A stretch of DNA of 64,000 bases from an uncultured Clostridia bacterium. GTDB taxonomy: Bacteria > Bacillota > Clostridia > UMGS1810. The stretch lies in contig CAKSIN010000001.1 of NCBI GenBank assembly GCA_934463115.1, positions 1 through 64,000 of the forward strand, in the 5' to 3' direction. The notes beneath the pieces are model-generated. The model ran no database searches. It saw only the letters and a program-made list of their open reading frames with translations, and was not told where the DNA came from. Shown here in pieces: positions 32,991-43,132 of the stretch. How positions within the stretch are numbered: the first letter of the stretch is position 1; every line of letters starts with the position of its first letter. The translations under genes were made by a program, and so were the position numbers.

Positions 32991-34997
32991 CTATACAATT
33001 CGTTTAAAGCGTTTATCCAACTGATATTTTGAAATATCTATCATTATCGGGCGGCCGTGCGGACACGTATTGATACCATCGCCCAACTCCAGAATTCTTT
33101 GCACAAGAATCTGCATTTCCTTTTCATTCATATTATGATTTCCTTTGAGCGCACTTTTGCACGCTATGGTTTCCAGCGCTTCAATGTACATAGGCAAAAC
33201 AGCCGAGTTTTGATTTTTAAGTATTGCCGTTATTATTTCACTAACAGAGTCACGTATTAATGACTCGCTTAAAACAGACGGAGTGGAACGGACGGCAATG
33301 CTGTTTTCGGTAAAACGGTCTATTTCAAAACCGAGCTTTTCAAAAAACTCCTTGTTTTCTTCGGCGCATTCCATTTCTTCGGCATTGAGTGTTACCGTTA
33401 CCGGTATCATCAGAAGCTGAGATGTGACAGCTGCCGACTTAAATTCCTCCAAAAGTGCTTCAAAGCATAATCTCTCATGAGCGGCATGCTGGTCTATCAT
33501 TATCATATGGTCGTTTTGCTGTATAATTATATATGTTCCGAACACCTGACCTACAAGCAGAAAATCCGTATTTGGTTCAGCACTTGTCTTTTCAGCTTGC
33601 GGAATCACAGGTGATTCATTATCACCCGGACCTTGGATAACTTTATCGTTCACGACATTATGTTTTCGTACATTTGCATAATTAAAACGCGATGTATCCG
33701 TTTCCTCGCCGACTTCGGAATTGTTCTGCCGCAAAAACGCGCCGCCCGAATTTGGCATTTCGGCAGGCTTGTCTGTATTTTGCACACTTACATCCCTCAG
33801 AAAATCAACCGTTCGGTTATTGGGTTTATCCGCCGCTGCCCGATTATCGACGGACTTTTTTTGCTCTTCGATACCGCTTTGAACATACGTTGAAACCGTA
33901 TCTCTTAATTCCATTTGTTTTGCCGAATCAAAATCCGGAATGTTTTTAACCGGATACGCGCTTTTATTTCCGCCGTTTCCGATATCTGTAAAATTAACTT
34001 CCGGTATTGTTTTTTTGGATACCAGTGCATTTTTCACTCCCCAGTAAACGAGGTCGTATATTTTCTTGTCATCCGAAAAACGTACTTCCATTTTTGTCGG
34101 ATGGACATTTACATCCACCAATTTCGGATCAAGCTGTACCTTTAGCACACACACCGGAAATCTGCCTACCATGGTGCTGTTTCGAAAAGCTTCGCCGACA
34201 GCGGCATTCATAACCTTGCATGTAATATTTCTGGAATTAATAAAAAATATCTGATGTCTTCTGTCCTTGCGGGACAAAAATTGGTTTCCTATACAACCGG
34301 TTACACTCATTCCGCCGTCGGAGTAGTTTACATCTATCATATTGTGTGAATAATCACGTCCGTATACTGTATATATACAATCATTCAGATTTCCGTTTCC
34401 GTTTGAACCGAGAATCTTTTTCCCGTTGTTTATATACTGTATTGATATTTCCGGATGGCTGAGTATAAGTTTTGACACCACATCGGTTACATATGCTGTC
34501 TCTGCCGAGTCGCTTTTCAAAAATTTCATTCTCGCCGGTGTGTTAAAGAAAAGATTGCGGACTATAACCGTTGTGCCGTTCGCACACCCGGCTTCGTCAT
34601 TTTCCATAATCTGTCCCGCCTCATTTACAACGCACCTTCCTATTTCGCACTCCGGAACCTTTGAAAATATTTCTACCCTTGCAACCGCCGCAATGCTGGC
34701 AAGCGCTTCACCGCGGAATCCGAGTGTACATATCCCTTCCAGATCGGACGCACACCGGATTTTGCTGGTGGCATGTCTGACAAAAGCGGTTTCTATTTCA
34801 TCTGCCGGTATTCCGCCGCCGTTGTCGGTAACTCTTATATATGTAATACCACCCTTTTTTATTTCGACGGTTATTGACGTTGCACCTGCGTCCACACAGT
34901 TCTCAACCAATTCCTTTACAACGGATGCCGGTCTTTCAACTACCTCTCCGGCAGCTATCATATTTGCTATTTCCGACGGAAGAATATTAATTTTCAA
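32991..34997 (-). CDS. mutL: DNA mismatch repair protein MutL (endonuclease type)
   Basis: A protein of 668 residues. N-terminal GHKL ATPase motifs are IAAGEVVERPASVVKELVEN, DNGGGIP, and LGFRGEALASIA. A variable linker (about 340-470) follows, then a C-terminal domain with DQHAAHERLCFE, the metal-binding DQHA-x2-E-x4-E motif of nicking MutLs, and CPHGRPIMI. So strand nicking is done by MutL itself, consistent with the absence of MutH in Firmicutes. The start codon is TTG at 34997 inside the mutS 3' end (11-nt overlap), implying coupled translation and a lower yield than MutS. Confidence 0.96.
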   Translation of the reverse strand: MKINILPSEIANMIAAGEVVERPASVVKELVENCVDAGATSITVEIKKGGITYIRVTDNGGGIPADEIETAFVRHATSKIRCASDLEGICTLGFRGEALASIAAVARVEIFSKVPECEIGRCVVNEAGQIMENDEAGCANGTTVIVRNLFFNTPARMKFLKSDSAETAYVTDVVSKLILSHPEISIQYINNGKKILGSNGNGNLNDCIYTVYGRDYSHNMIDVNYSDGGMSVTGCIGNQFLSRKDRRHQIFFINSRNITCKVMNAAVGEAFRNSTMVGRFPVCVLKVQLDPKLVDVNVHPTKMEVRFSDDKKIYDLVYWGVKNALVSKKTIPEVNFTDIGNGGNKSAYPVKNIPDFDSAKQMELRDTVSTYVQSGIEEQKKSVDNRAAADKPNNRTVDFLRDVSVQNTDKPAEMPNSGGAFLRQNNSEVGEETDTSRFNYANVRKHNVVNDKVIQGPGDNESPVIPQAEKTSAEPNTDFLLVGQVFGTYIIIQQNDHMIMIDQHAAHERLCFEALLEEFKSAAVTSQLLMIPVTVTLNAEEMECAEENKEFFEKLGFEIDRFTENSIAVRSTPSVLSESLIRDSVSEIITAILKNQNSAVLPMYIEALETIACKSALKGNHNMNEKEMQILVQRILELGDGINTCPHGRPIMIDISKYQLDKRFKRIV

Positions 34998-37626
34998 TCA
35001 TTTCACCGACCTTTTTCTGCAATTGGTATAATTCATTCAGTGCCTCAAGGGGTGTTATCGTGCTGATATCAATGCTCATAACGGCATCCGCAACATCCCG
35101 TTCGCAGTTCTTGATTTCATCGTTGTTTACTATGTTCATATGTATCTGCTCACCGTCGGGCGCGTTTCCGCCCTCAACAGCAACAAGCACCTCGCGTGCT
35201 CTTGCCGTAACCTCATCCGGCACTCCGGCAAGTCTTGCCACCTCAATACCGAAACTGTCATCGGTTCCGCCGCGGACAATCTTACGCAAAAAGGTTATAT
35301 CCTCACCGCGCCGTTTAACAGCCACAGAATAATTCTTAACCCCGGGGATTTTACCTTCAAGTGCCGTGAGTTCATGATAATGCGTTGCGAACAGTGTCTT
35401 TGCGCCTATCTTTTCGCATATATACTCAACAACCGCCCATGCTATGGACAATCCGTCAAACGTGCTTGTTCCCCTGCCTATTTCATCAAGTACCAGCAAA
35501 CTCTTTTTTGTTGAATTCTTGAGTATGTGGGCAACCTCATTCATTTCTACCATAAACGTACTCTGTCCCGACGCCAGGTCGTCACTTGCACCTATTCTTG
35601 TGAAGATTCTGTCTACAACACCGATACAGCATTCATCAGCCGGAACAAAGCATCCTATCTGCGACATCAGGGTAATAAGCGCCGTCTGACGCATATAGGT
35701 GGATTTTCCTGCCATATTCGGGCCTGTAATCAGCGCAAACATGGAATCATCCGTGTCAAGGTATGTATCATTCGGAACAAACAGTGAATCGTTTATTACC
35801 GTTTCTACAATAGGATGTCTGCCGCCTTTAATTATTATTTTATCACCGTCATTCACCGTCGGACGCGCATATCCGTTTTGTGACGATACCTCGGCAAACG
35901 AGCACAACACATCGGCGGTGCTTACTATTTTCGCAGTGTCCTGCAGCCTTGCCGTGCTTTTGTTGATTTCCGAACGCAGGTACATAAAATCCTCATATTC
36001 AAGGTCATTCGCCCTCTCTTTTGCGCTGAGAACCGTGTTTTCAAGTTCCTTAAGCTCCTGGGTTATATATCTTTCTCCGTTCGTGAGCGTTTGTTTTCGG
36101 ATATAGGTATCGGGTACCTTGTCAAGCTGTCCTTTGCTGACTTCTATGTAATATCCGAACACCTTGTTATAAGATATTTTCAGATTCTTTATATCTGTTT
36201 TTTCTTTTTCGCGGTTTTCCATTTCCACCAGAATACCGGAGCCGTTGTTCATAATCGAACGCAGCCTGTCGAGTTCTTTATCAAATCCGTCACGAATCAT
36301 TCCGCCCTCGCGCACCGTTATCGGAAGCGGTTTTTCCTTTTCACCGTCTTCGGGATCGCGGATTGCACTCGTAATGAGTCCGCATATGTCTTCCATTATA
36401 TCCAGTTCGGCATAAAGTTTTTTCAAAAATGTACATTTGCATTTCGCAAGGAGCGCTTTAACTGTCGGCAAAACCTCCAGGCTTTGTCTTAAAGACAGCA
36501 AATCACGTGCATTACACGTTCCGTACACAACACGGCTTATTATTCTTTCTATATCGCTTATCCGTTTGAATTCGTCGCGAAGTGAGAAACACATGTCGGG
36601 ATTGCCTGCAAGTTCCGCCACTGCGTCAAGGCGCAGGTTTATCGAATTAACATCCACCAGCGGTCTGTCTATCCATGATTTCAGTCTGCGCGCGCCCATA
36701 CCTGTCTTGGTCATATCCAATATTCCCAAAAGCGAACCGCGCTTACTCTTGTCGCGCATCGTCTCCGTCAGTTCAAGATTGCGCCTTGAGGACAAATCTA
36801 TCTCCATAAAATCGCAAACATCATACGGACGTATTCTGCGAATGTGTGACAAATCTGTTTTTTGCGTTTCTCTTAGATATTCAAGCATCGCCCCGAGAGA
36901 TCTTACACAAAGTTTTTTGTCGGAAAGAAAATCATTGCCCTTAAGATAATCAAACTTTTTATACACAGCGTCACGTGCGCTGTCATAATCATATATATCT
37001 TCGGAAACGTAACTTTCGCAAAAGTCAAAGCGTTCACGCAGGGCGGTAATTCGGCGATTATACCGTGCGGCTCCGTCATTTATGATTATTTCCGACGGTT
37101 TAAAGCACGCAAGAGTATTTTCGAGCTGATTTTCCACAACATCGTTCGGTCCCTGCGTTGTATACAAATCACCCGTTGATACATCGCAAAACGACGCGGC
37201 ATACTCCTTGTCGGTCATATAAACGCTGGCAAGAAAGTTGTTTTCGTCCGAAACAAGAACCGCGTCAAGATTGGCTGTTCCGGGGGTTATTACCCGAATA
37301 ACTTCTCTTTTTACTACTTTTACACCTTTTTTCGGCTCTTCCACCTGTTCGCAGACAGCAACTTTTTTTCCGTGCTTAATAAGCTTTGCAATATATCCCG
37401 CCGCACTGTGATAAGGAACACCGCACATCGGGGCGCGTTCTCCTTTTCCGCAATTTTTTCCCGTCAATGTTATTTCAAGAATTTCCGACGCTTCTGTTGC
37501 ATCGTCGTAAAACATTTCATAAAAATCCCCGAGACGGAAGAAAAGTATGCAGTCGTTATATTCTGCTTTTATTTTGCGATACTGCTTCATCATCGGAGTA
37601 TCGTCATCCGTTCCACGATTTTTCAT
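34987..37626 (-). CDS. mutS: DNA mismatch recognition protein MutS
   Basis: A protein of 879 residues. The N-terminal mismatch-binding domain has KAEYNDCILFFRLGDFYEMF with the Phe-x-Glu that stacks on the mispair (GDFYEMF), and the ATPase has the Walker A ITGPNMAGKSTYMRQTALI and LLVLDEIGRGTSTFDGLSIA. The C-terminal helix-turn-helix dimer region ends at LQKKVGEMIEN. GGAGGAAAC lies before the ATG. It is followed by mutL with an 11-nt overlap. Confidence 0.97.
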   Translation of the reverse strand: MKNRGTDDDTPMMKQYRKIKAEYNDCILFFRLGDFYEMFYDDATEASEILEITLTGKNCGKGERAPMCGVPYHSAAGYIAKLIKHGKKVAVCEQVEEPKKGVKVVKREVIRVITPGTANLDAVLVSDENNFLASVYMTDKEYAASFCDVSTGDLYTTQGPNDVVENQLENTLACFKPSEIIINDGAARYNRRITALRERFDFCESYVSEDIYDYDSARDAVYKKFDYLKGNDFLSDKKLCVRSLGAMLEYLRETQKTDLSHIRRIRPYDVCDFMEIDLSSRRNLELTETMRDKSKRGSLLGILDMTKTGMGARRLKSWIDRPLVDVNSINLRLDAVAELAGNPDMCFSLRDEFKRISDIERIISRVVYGTCNARDLLSLRQSLEVLPTVKALLAKCKCTFLKKLYAELDIMEDICGLITSAIRDPEDGEKEKPLPITVREGGMIRDGFDKELDRLRSIMNNGSGILVEMENREKEKTDIKNLKISYNKVFGYYIEVSKGQLDKVPDTYIRKQTLTNGERYITQELKELENTVLSAKERANDLEYEDFMYLRSEINKSTARLQDTAKIVSTADVLCSFAEVSSQNGYARPTVNDGDKIIIKGGRHPIVETVINDSLFVPNDTYLDTDDSMFALITGPNMAGKSTYMRQTALITLMSQIGCFVPADECCIGVVDRIFTRIGASDDLASGQSTFMVEMNEVAHILKNSTKKSLLVLDEIGRGTSTFDGLSIAWAVVEYICEKIGAKTLFATHYHELTALEGKIPGVKNYSVAVKRRGEDITFLRKIVRGGTDDSFGIEVARLAGVPDEVTARAREVLVAVEGGNAPDGEQIHMNIVNNDEIKNCERDVADAVMSIDISTITPLEALNELYQLQKKVGEMIEN

Positions 37627-37645
37627 TTGTTTCCTCCCGTTTTGT

Positions 37646-38038
37646 CTAATGGCATCCGCCGCATGTGCTGCAGTTGCCCGAACAGCTTCCGCTCTGCTGC
37701 TCGCCCTTTACATAAAACGCAATTATTGCGTTTACCTGGTCTATCAGGTTTTTAAATGTCTGATTGGCATCCAAATAACGCTTGATATTCTGGTTTTCAA
37801 GCAGTTTGTTAAATGCCTGCTCTGCTTCTTTTTGTATACTTTCAAAATCTTCTTTTGTAGCATCTCCGCTTGTCGCGCGTTTCCCGAGCGATTCGCGTGT
37901 GTTGGCATATTCCATCATAAGTTCCTGAGCTTCGGGATCGGAAAGCTGCAATTCTTCCGCACCCTTAAGTGCCTTGAATTCATCACTTTCAGCCAGCATT
38001 TGTCCCAATTCTCTTGCCTTTTCTATTATCTCATTCAT
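37646..38038 (-). CDS. ylbF: YlbF/RicF family protein with Cys-rich tail
   Basis: A protein of 130 residues. Residues 1-115 are the helical YlbF/YmcA domain (IIEKARELGQMLAESDEFKA, DPEAQELMMEYANTRESLG). The end, GSCSGNCSTCGGCH, has four Cys and a His and could hold an iron-sulfur cluster; in Bacillus the YlbF-YmcA-YaaT (RicFAT) complex carries 4Fe-4S clusters and affects RNase Y-dependent mRNA processing. The start at 38038 is 10 nt after GGAGG; an ATG at 38044 is only 4 nt away. It follows miaB directly. Confidence 0.82.
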   Translation of the reverse strand: MNEIIEKARELGQMLAESDEFKALKGAEELQLSDPEAQELMMEYANTRESLGKRATSGDATKEDFESIQKEAEQAFNKLLENQNIKRYLDANQTFKNLIDQVNAIIAFYVKGEQQSGSCSGNCSTCGGCH

Positions 38039-38043
38039 AACCA

Positions 38044-39471
38044 TTATTCCTCCGCAATTTTTCCCGAAAGCGACCATGTTTTGGCATCGGTTATTTCAAC
38101 ATTAACGATTTTTCCTATAACCGAGCTGTCGGATTTAAAGTTTACAATCTTTCCGCCGTCTGTTCTTCCGGAACAAAAATCCGGATTTGTTTTGCTCGGT
38201 CCCTCCACAAGTACCCTTACAGTCTTTCCGAGGTAACAAAGATTCTTTTCTTTGGAAATAGCGTCCTGAATTTTTAACATGCGGTTAAAGTTGTCCTTTT
38301 TTTCGACATCGGAAATTACATCCTCCATTTTTGCCGCCGGTGTACCGGGACGACGCGAATAAATAAAGGAAAATATCGTGTCGTACCGAACTTTTTTAAG
38401 CACATCGAGAGTGTCTTCAAACTCCTCTGTAGTTTCCCCAGGAAATCCTACAATTATATCTGTGGTAAGAACAATTTCCGGCATTTTCTCTTTAATTTTT
38501 TCTATTTTATCCAAATATTCATGCTTTGTATAACGACGGTTCATTGCCTTTAGCACCCTGTCATTTCCTGCCTGTATCGGCAAATGAAGCTGCTTGCATA
38601 TTTTCGGTTCACTTGCCATGGTTTCTATCAGCTTATCACTGATATCCTTGGGGTGGCTTGTCATAAACCTCACGCGCTCAATCCCATCGACAGTGCATAC
38701 TTTGCTCAAAAGCTCGGCAAAATCGGTTTGATTATCCAAATCTTTTCCGTATGAATTGACATTCTGACCGAGCAGTGTAACTTCTTTGCATCCGTCTGCG
38801 GCAAGCGACTGCACTTCTTTTATTATGTCATCTGTTTCCCTGCTTCGTTCTCTTCCGCGCACATACGGTACTATGCAGTATGTGCAGAAATTATTGCACC
38901 CGTACATAACCGAAACCCATGCACAAGGCGCACCCGTGCGTTTGACAGGGAGTTTTTCGACTATTGCGCCGTCTGATTGAACTACGTCAAACACACGGTT
39001 GTGCTTAGACAGCACCTCATAGAGAATCTCAGGAAAACGGTATAGCGAATGTGTGCCGAAAACGATATCAACATGTTTATATTTTTTTTGTATTTCCTCT
39101 TTAACGCTGTCCTGCTGCATCATACATCCGCATACACCGATTATAAGTTCCGGCTTTCTTTTCTTCAGATGCTTAAGCGCACCCAAATTGCCGTACACTT
39201 TTAACTCGGCATTCTCGCGGACAGCACATGTGTTATACAATATGATGTCTGCATTTTCTTTTATCAACGTCTGTTCATAGCCCATCCGTTCAAGCATTCC
39301 GATAATTATTTCGGAGTCGTTTTCATTCTGCTGGCATCCGTATGTCTCCACAAATGCCAGCTTTTTTTCTCCGTTTTTCGATGTATTTTCGGTTATAATG
39401 CGAACCGATGCCATTATATCTTCCTGAATCTTTACTTCTTCCGGAGATATGACTTTTCTTTTGATGTTCAT
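38044..39471 (-). CDS. miaB: tRNA-2-methylthio-N6-dimethylallyladenosine synthase
   Basis: Radical-SAM methylthiotransferase that turns i6A37 into ms2i6A37. The 475-residue protein has the N-terminal cluster cysteines (ETYGCQQNENDSE, YNTCAVRENAE, GVCGCMMQQ), the radical SAM motif GCNNFCTYCIVPYVRGRERS and a C-terminal TRAM domain (LGKTVRVLVEGPSK ... NVEITDAKTWSLSG). The first 40 residues are an extension of no known role, as in other Clostridia. Ribosome site AAGGA precedes the ATG, 12 nt after serS. Confidence 0.96.
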   Translation of the reverse strand: MNIKRKVISPEEVKIQEDIMASVRIITENTSKNGEKKLAFVETYGCQQNENDSEIIIGMLERMGYEQTLIKENADIILYNTCAVRENAELKVYGNLGALKHLKKRKPELIIGVCGCMMQQDSVKEEIQKKYKHVDIVFGTHSLYRFPEILYEVLSKHNRVFDVVQSDGAIVEKLPVKRTGAPCAWVSVMYGCNNFCTYCIVPYVRGRERSRETDDIIKEVQSLAADGCKEVTLLGQNVNSYGKDLDNQTDFAELLSKVCTVDGIERVRFMTSHPKDISDKLIETMASEPKICKQLHLPIQAGNDRVLKAMNRRYTKHEYLDKIEKIKEKMPEIVLTTDIIVGFPGETTEEFEDTLDVLKKVRYDTIFSFIYSRRPGTPAAKMEDVISDVEKKDNFNRMLKIQDAISKEKNLCYLGKTVRVLVEGPSKTNPDFCSGRTDGGKIVNFKSDSSVIGKIVNVEITDAKTWSLSGKIAEE

Positions 39472-39483
39472 ATTCGGTGTTCC

Positions 39484-40755
39484 TTATTTAATAATTGTAT
39501 TGTTTCCCATATACGGAACGAGTACATCCGGGACGGTAACCGTTCCGTCTTCGTTTTGATAATTTTCCAGTATTGCCGCAACGGTTCTTCCGATAGCGAC
39601 ACCGCTTCCGTTCAGTGTGTGTACGTACTTTGCCTTGTCTTTCGGTGAATCCTTGAATTTGATATTTGCTCTGCGCGCCTGGAAATCTTCAAAATTCGAG
39701 CAGGACGATATTTCTACGTATCTTCCGTAACTTGGCATCCAAACCTCTATATCATATTTCTTTGCAGCGGTAAAGCCAAGATCACCGACGCATATTGCCA
39801 CAACTCTGTACGGGAGTTTCAATAGCTGCAACACCTTCTCCGCATCTCTTGTAAGTTTTTCAAGTTCGTTGTAAGAATCCTCGGGACGCGAGAATTTAAC
39901 AAGTTCAACTTTGTTAAACTGATGCTGTCTTATAAGTCCGCGTGTATCTTTTCCGGCACTTCCTGCTTCGGCTCTGAAGCATGCCGAATATGCAACATGC
40001 TTTATCGGCAGCTTTGTACCGTCGAGAATTTCATCTCTGTACATGTTAGTAACAGGTACTTCGGCTGTCGGAATAAGGAAATAATCGGTTCCGGCAACCT
40101 TAAATGCGTCTTCCTCAAATTTCGGAAGCTGACCTGTGCCGACCATGCTGCGTCTGTGTACCATGTACGGCGGGAATATTTCCGTATACCCACTCTGTGT
40201 AGTATGTGTATCAAGATAGAAATTTATTATGGCACGTTCAAGCCTTGCCCCGAGACCTCTGTAAAATGTAAATCTCGTCCCTGTAACTTTACCTGCCGTC
40301 GGAGCGTCAAGTATATTCAAATCAGCGCCAATATCCCAATGTGCTTTCGGCTCAAAATCAAATTTTGTGGGTTCCATAAAGCGGCGCACTTCAACATTGT
40401 CTTCATCCGTCATTCCGTCGGGCACATCATCGCACGGTATGTTCGGAATTGTGAGCATTCTTTTGTAGAGATCTTCGTCAAGTGCTCTGACCTTTTCATC
40501 AAGTTCTTTAATCTTGTCCGAAAGGAGCTTCATATCCGCAAAAATCGGTGCCGTATCCTCGCCGGCTTTTTTCATTGCGGGTATTCTCTTGCTCTCCTCG
40601 TTTTGTTTGCTCTTGAGCTGTTCAACCTCAAAAAGCAGTTCTCTCTTTTGTGCGTCAAGCTCCAATATTGCGTCAATATCAATATTTTCTTTTCTTCTGG
40701 CAAGCGCCTTCTTTACTCTTTCTGTTTCTGTTCTGATAACTTTTATATCTAACAT
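39484..40755 (-). CDS. serS: Seryl-tRNA synthetase
   Basis: Charges tRNA-Ser and tRNA-Sec. The 423-residue protein has the N-terminal coiled-coil arm (about 1-105) and the class II core: motif 2 YSACFRAEAGSAGKDTRGLIRQHQF (given in parts), TAEVPVTNMYRDEIL, and motif 3 GSGVAIGRTVAAILENYQ. The start at 40755 is 9 nt after GGAGA; the in-frame GTG at 40764 overlaps the preceding gene's stop. There is no T-box upstream. Confidence 0.96.
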   Translation of the reverse strand: MLDIKVIRTETERVKKALARRKENIDIDAILELDAQKRELLFEVEQLKSKQNEESKRIPAMKKAGEDTAPIFADMKLLSDKIKELDEKVRALDEDLYKRMLTIPNIPCDDVPDGMTDEDNVEVRRFMEPTKFDFEPKAHWDIGADLNILDAPTAGKVTGTRFTFYRGLGARLERAIINFYLDTHTTQSGYTEIFPPYMVHRRSMVGTGQLPKFEEDAFKVAGTDYFLIPTAEVPVTNMYRDEILDGTKLPIKHVAYSACFRAEAGSAGKDTRGLIRQHQFNKVELVKFSRPEDSYNELEKLTRDAEKVLQLLKLPYRVVAICVGDLGFTAAKKYDIEVWMPSYGRYVEISSCSNFEDFQARRANIKFKDSPKDKAKYVHTLNGSGVAIGRTVAAILENYQNEDGTVTVPDVLVPYMGNNTIIK

Positions 40756-40760
40756 TTCCT

Positions 40761-41192
40761 TCACTCTCCTATTATTTTTTTATAAATAAATTGTTGTGCC
40801 TGCGTAAGTGCCGATTCATTCAAATCGGCAATTTTTGTTTTTGCTTCTTCTGTATTACCCAATGTAAAATCTTTATATGCGTCAAGCAAAACTCTGCTTG
40901 TTGCTTCATCTCCGCCCATAGCTTCAATCATTATTTCATTCTCGGCATTAAGATTCTTTTCATTCTCAAGCGACGTCTTGAGTTCCGATTCCGATTTTTT
41001 GAGCGAATCCTTAAGATTCTGATTCTCATCGGTTAATGTTACAAGGCTCTGTTTTATTCCGGCACTTTCCTTTGCCTGCTGTTCAAATTCCTTTTTGCTG
41101 TTTGATGTTAATCCCGCAAATAAAATCAGAATTAAAGCAAACGAAAAAAGAATTGCAACATATATCCACAAAAACTTAGTGTCTTTTTTCAA
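40761..41192 (-). CDS. Membrane-anchored coiled-coil protein, function unknown
   Basis: A protein of 143 residues that I do not recognise. A membrane helix at about 7-28 (FLWIYVAILFSFALILILFAGL) is followed by a coiled coil (about 35-85) and a small helical end (LLDAYKDFTLGNTEEAKTKI) resembling a single TPR-like pair. The start is a TTG at 41192 after AAGGAAGTGA. It ends 5 nt before serS, probably co-transcribed, and begins after parB and its likely terminator. Confidence 0.7.
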   Translation of the reverse strand: MKKDTKFLWIYVAILFSFALILILFAGLTSNSKKEFEQQAKESAGIKQSLVTLTDENQNLKDSLKKSESELKTSLENEKNLNAENEIMIEAMGGDEATSRVLLDAYKDFTLGNTEEAKTKIADLNESALTQAQQFIYKKIIGE

Positions 41193-41308
41193 AAAATCAC
41201 TTCCTTAACAAATTTTGTACTTTTAAAAATCAAGCATGCATCAGAGGCTCAAAATTCGATTTTAACGGCTTTTTTATTTTCGATGTAAAATTATATTACC
41301 ACCATCAC

Positions 41309-41336
41309 AAAAACGTATTACAATTAACGCGTTTTT
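41309..41336 (-). terminator. Possible terminator after parB
   Basis: AAAAACG and CGTTTTT (7 bp) enclose a small TTA/TAA helix. AT-rich and short, so only a tentative call. Confidence 0.35.
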
Positions 41337-41345
41337 TAATGTTTT

Positions 41346-42233
41346 TTAGAAATTATCCAAAATTTTTGTAATTCTTTCTAATTCATCCTTGGAATAATAC
41401 TCAATCTTAATTACACCTTTTCCGCCGCGATCCGAAATACTCACTTTTGTTCCGAGAGATGATGACATAGATTTTTCTATTGCTTCAAACGCAAGTTTCA
41501 AATTTAAATCTGTTTTCTTTTTGACTTTTTTTTCGGGCGGATTTTTTTCTGCTTTCTGCTTAATCATCTGTTCTGTTGCGCGCACACTCATATCGCCTTC
41601 AATTATTTTGTTTGCCAAATCAAACTGTTCAGTTTTATCCTTAACAGACAAAATAACCTTTGCATGTCCGACAGACAGCTTACCGTCTTTCAAAAGTTCA
41701 ATAACATCCTTTGAAAGATTAAGTAACCTAAGCGCGTTTGCTACCGTGCTTCTGCTTTTTCCCAATCTTTCCGAAACCTGATCCTGAGTAAGTGAAAACT
41801 CTTCCATCAGCCTTTTGTAGCCGAGAGCTTCCTCCACGGGATTCAGATCCTCTCTTTGCAGATTTTCAATAAGTGCTATTTCACTGATTTGTGCATCCGT
41901 GAGTTCTTTAACTATTGCCGGAATTTGCTTTATCTCGGCTTTTTTTGCGGCGCGCCAGCGTCTCTCACCGGCAACGATGCTGTAAAATCCGTTTTTTGAT
42001 TTTGTAACCAAAATCGGAGTTATAACACCATGTTCTCTGATTGATTGCGCAAGTTCATCCAGTTTTTCTTCATCAAATTCCTTTCGCGGCTGATTTTTGT
42101 TCGGTTCTACATCTGTAATTTTAAGTGAAACAACCGAGTCGGAATTTTGACTGTATGTAGCGTCACTTATAACATCTTCGGCCTTATTTGCTCCGAGCAA
42201 GGCGTCAAGACCTCTTCCGAGTCCTTTTTTCAT
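41346..42233 (-). CDS. parB: Chromosome-partitioning protein ParB (Spo0J)
   Basis: CTP-dependent DNA clamp that loads at parS. The 295-residue protein has the CTP-binding domain words NQPRKEFDEEKLDELAQSI, GVITPILV, GERRWRAAKKAEI and ALIENLQREDLNPVEEALGY, then the helix-turn-helix (TQDQVSERLGKSRSTVANAL) and a C-terminal dimer domain. It overlaps parA by ATGA. A parS site lies upstream of parA. Confidence 0.96.
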   Translation of the reverse strand: MKKGLGRGLDALLGANKAEDVISDATYSQNSDSVVSLKITDVEPNKNQPRKEFDEEKLDELAQSIREHGVITPILVTKSKNGFYSIVAGERRWRAAKKAEIKQIPAIVKELTDAQISEIALIENLQREDLNPVEEALGYKRLMEEFSLTQDQVSERLGKSRSTVANALRLLNLSKDVIELLKDGKLSVGHAKVILSVKDKTEQFDLANKIIEGDMSVRATEQMIKQKAEKNPPEKKVKKKTDLNLKLAFEAIEKSMSSSLGTKVSISDRGGKGVIKIEYYSKDELERITKILDNF

Positions 42234-43015
42234 ACCGTTTCACCACCTCTCACAGTATTATTTTCAATAACCTCCTGTGCAAGGTTCATGTAGCACGAAC
42301 ATCCCTTTGAATGTTTATCATAAACATTTATCGGCTGTCCGTAACTCGGTGCTTCACTCAATCTGACATTCCGCGGAATAACTGTTTTGTAAAGCTTTTC
42401 TCCGTAATATTTTTTTACCTCGTTTGCCACCTGTGCAGAAAGATTCGTTCTTGTATCATACATGGTGAGCAAGACACCCTCTACAGACAAACTCGGATTA
42501 AAAGCTTTTTTTATTGCTCTTACTGTATTTGTAAGCTGACTCAATCCCTCAAGAGCGTAATATTCACATTGAATAGGAATAATTATACTGTCTGCGCATA
42601 CAAATGAATTAAGAGTGAGCAAACCGAGAGACGGCGGACAATCAATAATAATATAATCATAATCATCCTTTACCTCGGACACTGCATCGTGCAAAAGGTA
42701 TTCTCTGTGTCCGGCAGAAACAAGCTCTATCTCCGCGCCCGCAAGGTCAATATTTGACGGGCAGATAAATAAATTTCTGTACTCTGTTTCTTTAACAGTG
42801 TCTTTCATCGGCAATTTATTTATTATTACATCGTAGACGCTATCTTCGATTTCCTCTTTTTGAAGTCCTATTCCGCTCGAAGCGTTACCCTGCGGATCAG
42901 TATCTATAAGCAAAACCTTCTTCCCGAGTGATGCGAGGCAAGAACTTAGGTTTACACTTGTCGTAGTTTTGCCCACGCCTCCTTTTTGGTTGGCAACGGC
43001 TATACATTTACCCAT
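42230..43015 (-). CDS. parA: Chromosome-partitioning ATPase ParA (Soj)
   Basis: A protein of 261 residues with the deviant Walker A motif VANQKGGVGKTTTSVNLSSC, VLLIDTDPQGNASSGIG (A'), and YIIIDCPPSLGLLTLN (B). Short N-terminus, hence the Soj type. It drives origin segregation together with ParB and, in Bacillus, controls DnaA. AGAGGTGTATTA precedes the ATG. Confidence 0.96.
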   Translation of the reverse strand: MGKCIAVANQKGGVGKTTTSVNLSSCLASLGKKVLLIDTDPQGNASSGIGLQKEEIEDSVYDVIINKLPMKDTVKETEYRNLFICPSNIDLAGAEIELVSAGHREYLLHDAVSEVKDDYDYIIIDCPPSLGLLTLNSFVCADSIIIPIQCEYYALEGLSQLTNTVRAIKKAFNPSLSVEGVLLTMYDTRTNLSAQVANEVKKYYGEKLYKTVIPRNVRLSEAPSYGQPINVYDKHSKGCSCYMNLAQEVIENNTVRGGETV

Positions 43016-43132
43016 TAATACACCTCTTATTTGCTTATTTTATTACATCCTGTATAGTATACCACAAATTTATTAGGATTTAAATACTTTTTTTAAAATT
43101 TTTAAAATTTTTTAATATTTTTATAAACACAC

